A stretch of 64,000 nucleotides of DNA from Lunularia cruciata (Eukaryota > Streptophyta > Marchantiopsida > Lunulariales > Lunulariaceae): contig OX419757.1 of NCBI GenBank assembly GCA_948567375.1, positions 66,967,836 through 67,031,835 of the forward strand, given 5' to 3'. A program made the position numbers and the translations under genes. The notes below the pieces were generated by a model. It searched no databases, had not been told where the DNA came from, and worked only from the letters and a program-made list of their open reading frames with translations. This document shows positions 50,412 through 62,403 of this stretch, piece by piece (the stretch's first letter is position 1; every line of letters begins with the position of its first letter).

Positions 50412-53400
50412 TCATGACCATATCCCACAGTAACCAGACACACTACATGACCTCCTCCGGCAAGAACTAGCATCCAACCCACAATCTGAATCTAATTTAC
50501 ATCGGTGGTCCATTTGCTTGTCTAGAACATGACAAGCACTTTCTATCCTAAAAGAACAATTCTTACAAGTAGGTAAACGCAAGTTGGGGCATATCCGGAA
50601 ATCAAGGGCATTGTCTTTGAGCACGCTCTTCTTTCCCTGTGAGCAAACCATAATCTATGTCATATTCCATTCGGGTTTGCAGTGTTGGATAATTCCTCTG
50701 AACACCGTAACACATAGTTGATCAAATGAATAGAAGATATAAAACCGCCAAGTGTAGTTTGTCCAAATCCATTGGCAAAATAGAAATAATTTTCTTGAAT
50801 GTTCGCGTTTGAGGCTTTTATACAACCTGAATGAATTTATTGACCGGGAGATTTAGGGTTTAAGGGTGCAGAAACTTGTTACCTTGTTCAAAGTTGATTC
50901 AATGGACGGCTGCCATTGCTGCCAGGCTCTCAACACTGGCAGGGGGTGACCTTCTGTGGTGAATACGTAATTTTGTCCCACCAAAAAGCTGTCGTCGAAG
51001 AGAAGAAATAGGTACTTGCAACTGCACAGAGAGAGCTAGATATTAAAAAGACATCATGTATGAGAAACTTTCTCGCGCCTCCGATTTGTTTAACTTGTTC
51101 GTCTGGAACCAGACTAGAGATTGTGCCAATTGATTACAAGGAGAGCTAAGGATGTCCATCTACTGAAGGTGCGCCATAACATTTTGCCTGGACATGTCCT
51201 TATTCAAGGAACCTAAGGAGAAATAACTTAAGGATAGATTTGACGTCGTACGTTTCAGATAGGAAAAAGCTATGTTGGTGATCTTCTAGTTCCATAGTCA
51301 AAACATCTCTGACGCTGGCAAACCCGCCAGCTACACGAGTGTAGACGTTTAAGGAATTTACAAGTAGCTCTCCCACTCTTAAATACCAAGGATCTGCAAA
51401 ATCAGTGCAACAGCCCTCGTTAGCTAGTAACGACTTTTACCTAGCAAATACTTGTAAACGTAAACAATGTCTGTGCACCAGGGCGGGGCCTTCTACTAGT
51501 GATCTCATACAAACTCTCATAGATGTCCTTTAGAGGACATTAGCAGTAACCTCGTTCCGCCATAGGAGCTCACTTATTAGAAACGTATGTTCTGGCTGAT
51601 TACGAAGGTACATTCTTGTGGCACTGAACCCTAGTGCAGAATATGAGAAGTTCACAAAAACGACCCCACATCGTGTGGTTGATGAGAAATGGAAATCCGC
51701 TACATACAAACTATTCTCATTTCACCTTTGGTGGCTTGGTAAAGGAAAAATGTGGACTCAGCTAACTCTGGTCGCAATGGGTAATATCTCTCCGTTGGAT
51801 GTATTATCTCCCTGTCAAATAAGTATCTGTATAGTTCAAGATGTAACAATACAGCTCAGAACCAGATCGAGGCCAAGGACAACGCATCAGCATTTAAAAA
51901 AACAAACAAAAACTTTTCTTATCTGTCAATGTACCTTTCAGGAATAACACCGTACTTCTCCCAAACATGGACAAATTCACGGTGAGTACCATTTGCAGCT
52001 CCAACATCACCAACTAATACCTATGAGCCACAAAGTAAGATCACGTTATTAGGAGAATCACATATGCACTTCCCAGCAGCAAGTTTCCTTACTTCGACAC
52101 CTCCAGCTTTAAGTGAGACTTGTGTGATATTTCTAATGTAAGAAGGAAGCGTCCAACTACGATAGACGGTACAGCGCATTCAGAAAGCTGCAAGAGCAAA
52201 AGGCCATACTTGCAATCCGGGCCAAAAAGCTTGCAAGCTTGTCAGCTGCCTGTGAGTTGCACCACCTGTTCTGATATCCGAATCATGATACCTGTATTTG
52301 AACAGCGTACAATAATCTTAAGAAAATCCGGTAAGCACAGTTGCGATGTAGAGGTGATATACAACCTATACACGTTGGCTATCCTCACATGGAGAAAAAT
52401 TATGCAAAGACGACAATAAGAAGAATCAACGTGCAGGCATATAGGAACTCGTGATCAACGGATACATGCAATAGCAAGTGTTTACTAAGCTGAAGGCCGT
52501 CACACTGATGATATGAAGCTATAAGCATACCAAGGACCTTGCCGGTAATACTGTTGCACTGCCATATACGCGTCATGAAACATGTTCCAGTATTCTTCGT
52601 CGCCAAATAGGATGTAGGCTTTCATCAGATACTCGTAAAATGAGTCAACACCTGAAAATCAAGGCAATCCAAGCTATTCTTCACTCTTAGAAACTTGAAT
52701 ATTAGTAGAGGGATGAAATGTTCAATTTGTACTTGTAGTCTGTTGGAAAAAAAAGCAATGCTCACCGGAGATTCTTTGACTAAACTGCAAACGTGTTCAA
52801 CCAAAGATCAAGGCGGATTCAAAAAGAGCATTAAGGAACTTAATCTAGATACTCAATCCATACTCTAGCGTGCACTGTGTTATTACACAGTGCACGCTAG
52901 ACAGGACTTCTGTTGTAGCACCACGAGAGGTAGAAGGGGATGTACGGATTACCAGCACCAATTCCAGACGAATGTTCTCTCCATTGTCCTGTGATCACAT
53001 CCAAAGTTGTGCCTACAAGATTGAGAGGGGTACGCATGCTCCATAGCTTACGCAGAGCATGAAGAGCAGCGTCCTCAAATTCGGCATTACCAGTCAATCG
53101 GGAAAGAGCACCCATTTCCAAAATAAGAGAGCCTGCAGAGATAAGAGTTATAGACTGAGTTCAGTAAGGTAAACGCATAGTTCACTCAGATAGTGAACTA
53201 TAGCTGGTGGAAATGAGAGAATATAGAGTTGAAGAAAAAGATGAGCATGAAAACATACCACAACCGGATGTACTCGTTTCAGTTGTTTCGCCTTCTCTTA
53301 ATCCATGCTGTATAAGACCCGTGCAATGAGTGTTACAGACACGAGCCCAAGAATTTCTTACTGAGCCGATATCAGGGTCAAAATATTCAGTAACTTACAT

Positions 53401-55698
53401 GACACCTAAGCATATCAAAACTTATCAAAATGCAAGACTTTCATGCATTCCAACAGAACTGCACCAGAATTTTCTGTGACTTCCTCAGCCTGGTTGAGAG
53501 AAGGTAAGACGGCTGGTTATTTACTCATATCATATCCTTCAGCCATGTTCCCGCATCGTTTATAGTGGATACACGAGGGCACAATGTCAAAATATTCTGA
53601 GAATACCGTGGTAATTCTCACAACCAACTATGGGTGCAATCAAATCACACAGAACGAGAGATTAACCTTTAAGTTGATCCATGCATATGGGATCCCCGTG
53701 GGAGTCTTGAATGCCGGCAATAAACGTTGACCCAAATCTTCTGAAAGACGTAATAGTTCTCCTTTGTACCCATTGCGCATCAATCCCTTTACTGGGTCAA
53801 GTGCCAGCATGTGAGCTGATATCAGACCACCCAACAATCTGATGTTGCACTGCAGTATCAAGGATTTTTCGTTATACAGGAGTGCTAGCATCCATAATTT
53901 GCGAGCTTCAGAACGTAGAGTAGTTTCAGTGAAAAGTTTTAAGAGAGGGCACTTTTACCTCAAAGACATTGACACGTACATCCAAGTCAAAGGATAGATT
54001 TTCCCCCAACCAATTGACAGCTCTCTCAAATTCAGAGCTGTTACCCAGAACAGCTAAGCTGAAGAGAACAAAACCGATTCGGAGTTCAACCTCGTCAGCA
54101 TACCTTGATCAAAACGTTTCTCCTTTTAACAACCTCTCACACTTGGCGTAGCAAGTTCATGGACCACTTTCACTGTATAAGAAGTCATGTCGCTATCTTT
54201 CCACATTTTCATGCAACTGTCTTTAAAGGAGCAGGTCACGAACGTAGAATACACCAACACAGAACAACTACCTTGATAAAGAATCTATAAGAGTCATCGC
54301 TGTCCCATTGTAGGTCTCGGATAAATGTTCCAACTGCACCGTAGAATATTAAGTAGTTAGTACCAGAGACAGGGAATGGCAGATAACCCTTTGATCGAGT
54401 GTCCTGAGAAATTGTTTGCTCTGCTGTTAAATCTAGAACGAATGCTAGACCTTCTTTACTGACTGAACTTTAAACCCACTTTCTTGAGCGATCAAATACC
54501 TTGAGATTGCCCAGCTCACCAAGGGAGTCTGTATAGCTCCGTGATAACGGCTTCAGTTCATCATGCTGCATCCCACAGAACGGAGGAGAAATGAGATAAT
54601 TTCGCGAGTTCGCGAAGCTCTTATTGCAACCGCTTGTTTGAGTATGGTTCAGGCACCAAGACAGGTAACATGTGACTCTGGCGATCCCATGTCTCGCTTG
54701 GCGTTGGTTGCCAATATATGAAAGGAGACAGTAGAACTAACAGCAAGGTTCATGTATAACTTGTCCCTTTCTGCTAGCTCTATGAATTGTAATGTCAGCA
54801 AGAGATTCTGACAATTGCGATGATCACTCTTGGACCGTGTAAAATAGATGTCAATGTTGTTAAATTGGCAGTTCATAAATATATGAAGATTACTTACTGG
54901 AAAAGCATAGGCCATGTACTGATCGTACGCGTGATGGAACCTGGATCACCCAGCCAGACAATCAGCAATTAAAGACAAAAGGTTTACATTCTAGTTTGCA
55001 TTGAACTGAGTGGAAACAAACTACCTGGATTTTGGCTGTAGTTTCAGGATATAGCAAACCCACAAAGATAATAATGGAGCAAAATTTCAACAGAATCTAT
55101 CCACAGAAACTGATAGAACTTGTCTCCCCTTCGGCTTCTCAGAAAATTTAAACATAAATCGAGAATGAAACTCGAATCAAGGCAAACCATAGAGCAATTC
55201 ACTGCTCAGATCATCAGTGAAGTTGAGAATTCGCCACAAAGGCAGAACAGGAGCAAGTTTAAAAATAGAAATTTAAAACATGTGCTGTTCAAATCCCATA
55301 ATATCTAAAATTATCGGAGCACTCTCAGTACATTCCCATACTTGGACAGCATCATAATTGAGACCTTAGAAACCACTCATGAAGTAAAGTCACCACTTCT
55401 ACTACTGCAATAAACATACAAAGGAATTCAAATCAAAAGCTTAACAGCAAAGGACGAGAGCCCAATTGCAGAAACAAAGTGCGGTGATTAAGTTCGATCA
55501 AGCTGAGTCATCAGACGCTTACATTTGGCGCACATCCTCGCGAAGAGACTCTTTCTGCTGCACAGACATAGCCTCTGCCGCTGGTCCGGGCAGCAGGCTC
55601 AAAACCCAGAACAGCTGCACCACAATCACTACAGGTCGGCATCCCAGAAACCTCCCACCTGATGATGATGATGATGCGTTCCCTGCCCACTGATCCAT
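50412..55698 (-). CDS. MNS5: EDEM-type GH47 alpha-1,2-mannosidase (MNS5-like), 15 exons, 584 aa
   Basis: ER mannosidase-like protein that trims or recognises N-glycans on misfolded glycoproteins for ER-associated degradation. Exons: 55523-55698, 54898-54940, 54500-54565, 54272-54333, 53959-54058, 53667-53849, 53259-53307, 52953-53132, 52531-52651, 52210-52291, 51935-52020, 51726-51826, 51252-51393, 50883-51021, 50412-50636. Every intron is GT-AG and the phases join without a stop. The ATG at 55698 gives a hydrophobic signal segment (about 23-38). GH47 landmarks follow: FHHAYDQYMAYAFP (60-73), HDELKPLSRSYTDSLGELGN, NVFE (to Glu149), IRLLGGLISAH, EMGALSRLTG, GIGAGVDSFYEYL (Asp289), HPTERYYPLRPELAES, and the calcium-site motif TTEGH (485-489). 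The tail (511-584) has nine Cys, as I recall for plant MNS5. The family length is about 570. It appears functional. Transcript ends were not determined. Confidence 0.92.
52865..52900. other. Perfect 16-bp hairpin in an MNS5-like intron
   Basis: CTAGCGTGCACTGTGT, the four-base loop TATT, then its exact complement. It lies in the intron after exon 8, 53 bp beyond the donor. Confidence 0.9.
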
Positions 55699-56329
55699 CG
55701 TTCAACAAAAATCTCTACTCCTTTTCAGCAAATTCCCTGCCTCACTGCGCTCATCATTTCCATCCGGGAGAACTTCCATCTCTCGACACACAATTGCCAC
55801 AGAAGGATCGTTCCATTCTCAGATTGCTGCGGGCCCTCCTACCAATCCTCTCAATTCTTCTGCAGCTCTCGATCGATAGGCTGCTCGTCCTCGGTGGCGA
55901 TTCAGCAAATATCAGATGACCGACGACTGCTGCCTGCCTGCCTGATGATGATTCGAGAGCGTAAAGCGGACAGAAGACAACGAACTCATCGTCCACCTGG
56001 ATACTGGGCTGCTGTACATACTATTACTGCCCTTATTTTGATAAAATTTAGTGTTTGTTGGTACTGAGGTTGGTAAACTTTATTTGAGAATGAGTGGCAT
56101 TGATTATATTTCTGTATAACAGAATAGCCACAGAAAATGGACTGAAGTTTCAGTTCGTAGTGACGTACTGAGTGTAGGTTTCTCAGTCTCTATGATTTGC
56201 ATATTCTTCGCAATCATCCTGCTGCATGTTTTGGACACCCCATTTCCAAAATTTCCAGTTTGGATCTACAGGCATGTTGGAAACTAAAGCTTTTTACTGA
56301 ATCTTTAATTTGTTCCCCCGGGGATATCT
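55699..56329. promoter_or_regulatory. Upstream region of the MNS5-like gene
   Basis: Presumed promoter and 5' UTR for the minus-strand gene, shared with the flank of the plus-strand tRNA. Minus frames at 55754-55996 and 55511-55708 lack support. No definite TATA box was identified. Confidence 0.35.
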
Positions 56330-56401
56330 GGTTCCATGGTGTAGTGGTTATCACGTCTGCTTTACACGCAGAAGGTCGCGAGTTCGAGCCTCGCTGGAAC
56401 C
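56330..56401 (+). tRNA. tRNA-Val (anticodon UAC)
   Basis: 72 nt with a perfect 7-bp acceptor stem (GGTTCCA with TGGAACC), D-arm box A TGGTGTAGTGG, anticodon arm TCTGC-TTTACAC-GCAGA giving UAC, and T-arm box B AGTTCGAGCCT. It has no intron and no encoded CCA. TTTT runs at 56408-56411 and 56413-56416 would terminate RNA polymerase III. The 5' G is paired and the fold looks intact, so it should be a working nuclear gene. Confidence 0.97.
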
Positions 56402-57087
56402 TGTGTGTTTTGTTTTAATTGGTTCCCAGAATTAGCTAACGACATGAAGTCAGCGGTAGTGGGAAGGTGGTCGGTCGATCTATTACGTGACTTGTTTACC
56501 GGCAAACTGTAGCTCCTTGAACGATTCACTAGTTCCAAAGCAAGTCGTCTTCCTACTCCGACCGCAACGTATGGTACTATTTGAATTTGGATTTTCCTCT
56601 TCTCTCATCGAGTCTATAGATAGTTTTGGTGAGTACCGAAATGCATCTGATCCATGAGATACGACACTTTATGGGGAATGTGGATCTCATTCATGACTGG
56701 CAAAACGAACTGTCAAATCCCCTCTGGCGATGAGTTTAAATGTAGCGAACTGGTATCAGTACGAAGAGAGTACAATACCGGCCTTGCTCCTGACAGGAGG
56801 CATGAGGATGAGCACCACTGGAGAACATAGTGCATCGATTGCTAAGATTCGACTGGTATTTGGAATCTATACCTGAATCTTTTGAAGATTGCGATGTTTC
56901 ATTCGCCGCTTCGACCATACGTTCCCTCCCATATGGCTTTTTTGCAGAAGCCAGTAACGGATTAAAGATTACAATACTTTATGCCCAGCAAATATTAATA
57001 ATTGATTAGATAAATCCATGCTCATTCCACGAATCCAATCAACGTCCTGAGATGATCCACTGTAGCTGTTGCTCGAGGTTACGTCCT
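56402..57087. other. No recognisable gene
   Basis: Apart from the tRNA terminator I see no structured feature or supported frame. Confidence 0.45.
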
Positions 57088-57098
57088 TTATTGCAATC

Positions 57099-57191
57099 GT
57101 AAGAAGGCGACCGCGTAGGAAAAACGAAGGATGGGAAGACCCCATCAAGCAAGGGAGAGACAAAAAAGGTAACATGGGGCTAAGCCCCATA
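57099..57191 (+). mobile_element. SINE-like short repeat, full-length copy
   Basis: This 93-bp unit lies between perfect 11-bp duplications TTATTGCAATC (57088-57098 and 57192-57202). It has the same order as the 18322 copy: AAGGCGACCGCGTAGG head, GATGGGAAGACCCCATC hairpin, A-rich linker and ATGGGGCTAAGCCCCAT palindrome. Confidence 0.75.
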
Positions 57192-57202
57192 TTATTGCAA
57201 TC

Positions 57203-59294
57203 CGATCTCCGCAGGTTTTACATAATCGTGTCTATCCTAAGTTTCGCTAGAAGCGTTTTCAATCCTCTGGCCGGGAAACTCTTACCGACAACTTGTATAA
57301 CTCGCCGGGAAACCTTGGAGGTATCGGGTCAGGTATGATCAGCTTGTAATAATCTTGAAAGACCACCGCATTGGTCCTCTAGAAAGCCGATGGTTCTTTG
57401 CGATGCCTACAATGTTCAAAATCTGCCGGGGACAGATTTCCCTAATTGCCGGGCTTCTTCGAACACGGCATTCGCATTCTGCTCACTGCCCGAGATCAAG
57501 AGAATCCGGACGGGAATCAGGTCGTAATAGAGGGACCGACCATCGTACAGTGTAGATAGCACAGTTATCAGTAGATGCCGGGAACTGGAAACTGGAGCCG
57601 AACTTCAAACCACAGATAAAGGGCAACCTCGGGATAAAGTCTGCGACTTTATCCCGCGTGTAACTCCTTGGGCCCTCCGGAGGAGTGCAATGTCAATGAC
57701 TAACTCCAGACGCACTCGCGGATGACGTGAGTTACAGTGACGTGGTCAATGTGTTTGTCAAGGAGAGTAGGGCTGCCATGTGGTGAACCGTCGGCCCTCG
57801 GCCGACACTGATGGACGTCGTGAGTTGCGTACGCAGTCTGCTCCGCCACCAGGAAGGGAAGACCAATTACTACAGTCGTGGTGGTCAGCAGGCTTGTCCT
57901 GCCCGCGAGGGCCAAGCTTACAGTTCGGGAATGTGCTGCACTTCTTTCTCGGCTAACGGATAACTCTGCAATTTAAACCCTTCTTGTTGATTATGCGTAA
58001 TGTGATCTATTACCACGTCATTAAATTTGTGACTGGGAGGAGACCTATAATCCTTCGGCAAAATAAAGTCATAATAAACGAAGATAGATTTGAGCAAACA
58101 CTTCCTTCTGTTCTCTGCCTAGTCAAGAAATCTGGACAATACAATCATGGAAGGTACTCCTCACATAATAAAGTAAGGTTGATAAAGTTATATTTTGATA
58201 TAAATCAATGTAATTTATTTATACTGAAAAAAATTCTAAGAAGCTAGATAAATACATCATTTAATTATCAGAGGGGATCTTTAGATATAAATTTAGACTT
58301 TTATTTAGCATACCTCTTAGCACACAACATGTCAAGAAAGAAAATACTACAATGAAATGATCTGATCAAGAGTTTTCGGAATCGGGATAATAGTCTTCTT
58401 TATGAAGATTACGGCAAATCCGCCTGGTAATTTCGCGGTACAAATACTCTTGATATCGGGAACCCTCAAAACCCGCCGGCCGGTTTCATACGAACAGTTT
58501 CCCGTCGTTGACGGGTTCGGGTGTGCACTTGCAGTATCGGAGGAAGGAGATGGATCACAAAAAATTCGTAGAGAGCCTGGTTTTTGCTGAGAAAGTAATT
58601 GATTGCATTGACTGTCTCATGCTCTCGGTGAGTGCAGATTACAGCTTGATATTTTTACAGTAGATTGTTTCTGGAATCGGATCGAAGTCAATCGAAGAGA
58701 TTTATGAGCGAATTTTGACCCACCTTATCAGTTTCGTCAACGGTTTTGTGGATCAATCCCTTTTCATTCATTCAGGCACTCAAATATAGAACCATTCTTC
58801 TGTTTTGGGAACAACCCAACTGCAGAAAGTAGCTAAGCTCTCTCTCCACCACGTGTGCTTCCTCGTCCATTTTTCAGCTTCTGAAATGCCATGATATGAG
58901 AAGAGACAGCCCTCCAAATTTGAGATAGGTGCGCCCACCTCTGGTTCCAAAATCCTTCGGAATTGAGCTGGAGAGAAGGTGCATGGATCTCAGTTCGGTG
59001 GCACGCTTCGGAGAATTTATTGGGGAATGAACTTTCTCGGCAGCAGCATCAGCAGTAGCTGAGTTCGAGCTGTCTTTTGGAACAGAGAAGTGATTTCGAT
59101 TGAAATCGGAAAGTGGGTGGTCATGATTTAGAGAACAGGCTGATGATGATCTCGACACCTTGAGTCCGTTCTTGCTGCAGTTGTATGTCTCCCACCTGCA
59201 GCAATCTTGCTCCCCTTTAGGCCCCCGCTGGTCCTAGTCCTGGTTCTGGGTCTAAGACAGGGGAGGGGTGGAGGGTTGCAGATAGATCAGAAGC
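57203..59294. other. Intergenic; hairpin and ArfGAP upstream region
   Basis: Includes a perfect 12-bp hairpin CGGGATAAAGTC-TGC-GACTTTATCCCG (57630-57656). The last 400 bp are the likely promoter and leader of the ArfGAP gene; a CAG before ATAGATCAGAAGCATGG (59276-59278) could be a leader-intron acceptor. No other gene was recognised. Confidence 0.4.
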
Positions 59295-60323
59295 ATGGAT
59301 GACAACGGATGGGAAGTGGAGGAAAGGGCTACTCCAGAATCGATGAGAAAACTGAGGGAGCTTTTTGAACGGGGAGACAATCAGAACTGCGCAGACTGTG
59401 GGGGCCAGGACCCGAAGTGGGCATCATCAAACATTGGAGTTTTTGTATGCACTAAATGCTCTGGAGTTCACCGAAGTTTGGGTCCAGACGTGAGTAAAGT
59501 GATATCCTTGACCTTGGACACATGGACGGATTCACAGGTAGAGTTGATGCTGGCCGTAGATGGAAACGTTGCAGCTAATGCTATCTTTGAGGCTTACCCG
59601 CCCAAGGACTGCCAGAAGCCTGGACCTCACTCCAGTTTGCAGCAGAGGACGGTTTGGATCAGAAGGAAGTATCAGGATCAGGAATTTTTGACACCCAGTT
59701 TGAGGTTGAGGTCGAAGTCTGAGATTGAAAGGGATGCCAAGCCGGTGTCGAGGACTAACTCTATAGCTAGGATGCCCTCTGGGAGGATTTCGAGATCAAG
59801 TTCGAAGTTGTCACTTTCGAAGGCGGATGTCGAGGAGCTAGGTCAACTGAAGGTTATGGTGGTGACGGCTAGGAATTTGGAGATTAAAGACCTGCGGTCG
59901 AGTGATCCGTATGTTAAGGTGACGATCTGCCAACAGCAGGCCCAGACCAAGGTGATAGAGAGCGATTTGAATCCGGTCTGGAATGAAGAGTTGACTCTTT
60001 CCGTACCGGATTTGACACCCGTTCATCCTGTGAAACTTCAAGTTTTTGATAAAGATAAGTATTCAGCAGATGATGCGCTCGGAGATGCAGAGGTGGATAT
60101 AAATCCCATGGTGGAAGCAGCTCGGATGTACGACGGGGTTGAGATGGGAAAGGACAAGGTGCAAATTGGGAGATGGCTCGCTACCAGGGACAATGCGTTG
60201 GTCGGTGACAGCAGCATCTGGTTATGTAAAGGACAGGTTACTCAGGAAATGACTCTGAAATTACAAAATGTAGGAACTGGCGAATTGGATATTGCTCTCG
60301 AGTGGATCCCTTTGCATGATTGA
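59295..60323 (+). CDS. ArfGAP with C-terminal C2 domain (AGD11/12/13-like), 342 aa
   Basis: GTPase-activating protein for ARF GTPases in vesicle traffic, targeted to membranes through its C2 domain. The ArfGAP zinc finger C32-x2-C35-x16-C52-x2-C55 is complete, with the arginine finger R60 in GVHRSLG. The ArfGAP part spans about residues 15-135. A Ser/Arg-rich linker (about 140-175) follows, then a C2 domain (about 184-285) with SSDPYVKV, NPVWNE and FDKDKYSADDALGD. The acidic calcium ligands (Asp199, Asp204, Asp252, Asp254, Asp260) are all present, so calcium-dependent lipid binding is plausible. Length and order match plant AGD12 (ZAC, about 337 aa). The whole coding region is one exon, whereas I recall the angiosperm homologues as intron-rich, so a retrocopy or a lineage with intron loss is possible. 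The start is the first in-frame ATG. Confidence 0.93.
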   Translation: MDDNGWEVEERATPESMRKLRELFERGDNQNCADCGGQDPKWASSNIGVFVCTKCSGVHRSLGPDVSKVISLTLDTWTDSQVELMLAVDGNVAANAIFEAYPPKDCQKPGPHSSLQQRTVWIRRKYQDQEFLTPSLRLRSKSEIERDAKPVSRTNSIARMPSGRISRSSSKLSLSKADVEELGQLKVMVVTARNLEIKDLRSSDPYVKVTICQQQAQTKVIESDLNPVWNEELTLSVPDLTPVHPVKLQVFDKDKYSADDALGDAEVDINPMVEAARMYDGVEMGKDKVQIGRWLATRDNALVGDSSIWLCKGQVTQEMTLKLQNVGTGELDIALEWIPLHD

Positions 60324-62403
60324 CTGACCTAAGGACTGAACGGAACCCGAAAGTTCTCTCAAGTTTTAGATATTATTCAAGACCACCGGGTGTTGTAACA
60401 TGTAGAAATGATTTTATGTTGGTGAAGAGTAACCATCCCTCTCGATACCCCTCGAGATGGTAACTTCAGTGTCCATTCCGTCAGAAATTTGGATCCATAT
60501 CCATATCATTTGCTTTCCTCTCTCCGGGATTACTGTACTCAAGCACTTTATGTAAAAGGTAAATAGGACACATCATCTTATCCACACTTATAATAGTAGA
60601 AAGAAAATTCTCAGGGAATCGGATGGTCGATATGGAAAAGAATGGTTGAATCCCACCTGTTGTGTCGAAGACAAAAAGCCATGTACATTTGCAGTTCCTG
60701 GACATACATGTTATTTCCTTTGAAGCTCACACCTACAGTGTCCTGACAGAGTTGATTTGTAGAGAAATCGGCTAGAGAAATGGCAGGTACAGCAACTACA
60801 ATCATTTAAACAGGCGTTTGCAAGGTTAGTCCTATGCCTGGTTGCAGGAGACTTATTCCGAAGGTACGTCCACCCAACGCAAAGCCCCACGTGGTGGAAT
60901 CGGACCTTTGACTTTCTCTGCTACTGATATCTATGTTGAGTTTGCCCTTTCTGAGCTACACGAGTCTAGACTTCGGATTCGGTTGACGAGAGGCCCATTT
61001 AAAACTCTTGTGAGACAAATACTGAGTTTAGTACTCCTAGTTCGGTGACTGTAAGGGCATTACTTTAACTTGAGGTAGAAATATCGATGGGTGGGCCGAC
61101 TGTAAATTGCATATTTTAACTTTCATGACATCGCCCTCACGCTTCTCCTTGCTACAGTACTTACGGCGATGACCCCGTATGCTAATCAACGTAACGAATA
61201 CGAGGAGACGATTTTGCACCCGGACAGATATGGACTCAATCTCCTTACAACCCTTGAGGTGGACTTGGATATATATAATGGTGATGCATGCTACTAGACT
61301 GAGTCACTGTCTGAGTGGAAGATTCCCTCGGAATTAGTTTAGCTGATCGGGAAATTGTCGTTGAGGGGGTCATCTCAGAGTCTGCATCAGCTCGAAACTT
61401 TGCACTGTTAACTCCAGTAGACTAGTGCAAAGGACAAAGTTTTGGACGAGATATCCTTATATCGGAGTCATCTCCAACACCCGAAATTTGAAATTTGACA
61501 GCAAGTCCTATTATTTCTCTGCTTCTCAGGTTATGGTATGAATTTTCAAGCACTACCGGGACGACAAAGGCAAACCAACTCGTAATTCACATTACATAAT
61601 AATGTAAAAAGTTTGGTAACCGATCTGACCAGCCAAGTCCAGCGTTAGGGACATGGAGATACAGCACCTCGCCCAGATTCAAGATTCGACAAGTTCGAAA
61701 CCGGTAATGAAAGAGCCCTATACAAAGTGGATAGTTTTTGCCCACAATTTAGTCCACCTCTGGACGATGACCGGGATGTTGCCACTCGTGGCAACCAGGC
61801 ATGACAAAGTCTTTGGCAGAACTCACAAGCAAAAGAATCAGACATTCTGTGCTAAACGGGAACCGCTCCCTGCACTCTCTTGATTCGACCAGGACAGCAG
61901 TAAAAGTGTGGATGCCATTTCGTGCAATAATGAAGAGGAAAGAATATCGGAAAGTGGTCTCGTAGGATGGACACTGAGCAATAAAGAGGTATTCAACACC
62001 ACATTGACGATGAATATCAGGCATCCATCGGTAAAAATTCCAGCATCTGGAGGACCATAACTTCATATTTCTCGATATTGGGCTCAAGAGGCCAAGCAAT
62101 TGGGCTAATCTGAGTCCACTCGAAACGTCAACACTAACTCGGTACGTAGCAAAATATACAGTAGAGTGTCTATCTTCTCTTCAAACTAAAAGTCTCAACG
62201 GTTTGTTGTTTGCTGTTTCACCCATTCTCTAGGTCATCTTTTCATGCCGACATTTACACTGTGTCTAGAGTAATCGGTAATTTGGATAAATCCAGTCATC
62301 TAAAACACATCACCAACCATTGACTAGTTGGAGAGTCAAACCACTAACGTCGGGCAACAGACAGTGGTTCTCTGTGAACAATCAAACGCTAAGAGGAACG
62401 AGC
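60324..62403. other. No recognisable gene
   Basis: Convergent intergenic space between the ArfGAP and AIG1 genes. Short frames only. Confidence 0.5.

Noticed and set aside
50853-50882. Read-through of exon 14 to TAA, giving a 519-residue protein
   Set aside because: A good GT donor follows AAG, and the next exon encodes the Cys-rich tail that I recall for plant MNS5, so the spliced 584-residue form is preferred.
51180-51215. Alternative exon after exon 13 of the MNS5-like gene (acceptor TTAG near 51213)
   Set aside because: It hits a stop after four codons. The acceptor at 51022 instead restores the GH47 sequence CKYLFLLFD and TTEGH.
58874-59158. 94-codon minus-strand frame upstream of the ArfGAP gene, with a protein-like product
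   Set aside because: There is no ATG (GTG only), no recognised motif, and it overlaps the expected ArfGAP leader. The frame stays open upstream without a start, so it is not supported as a gene.
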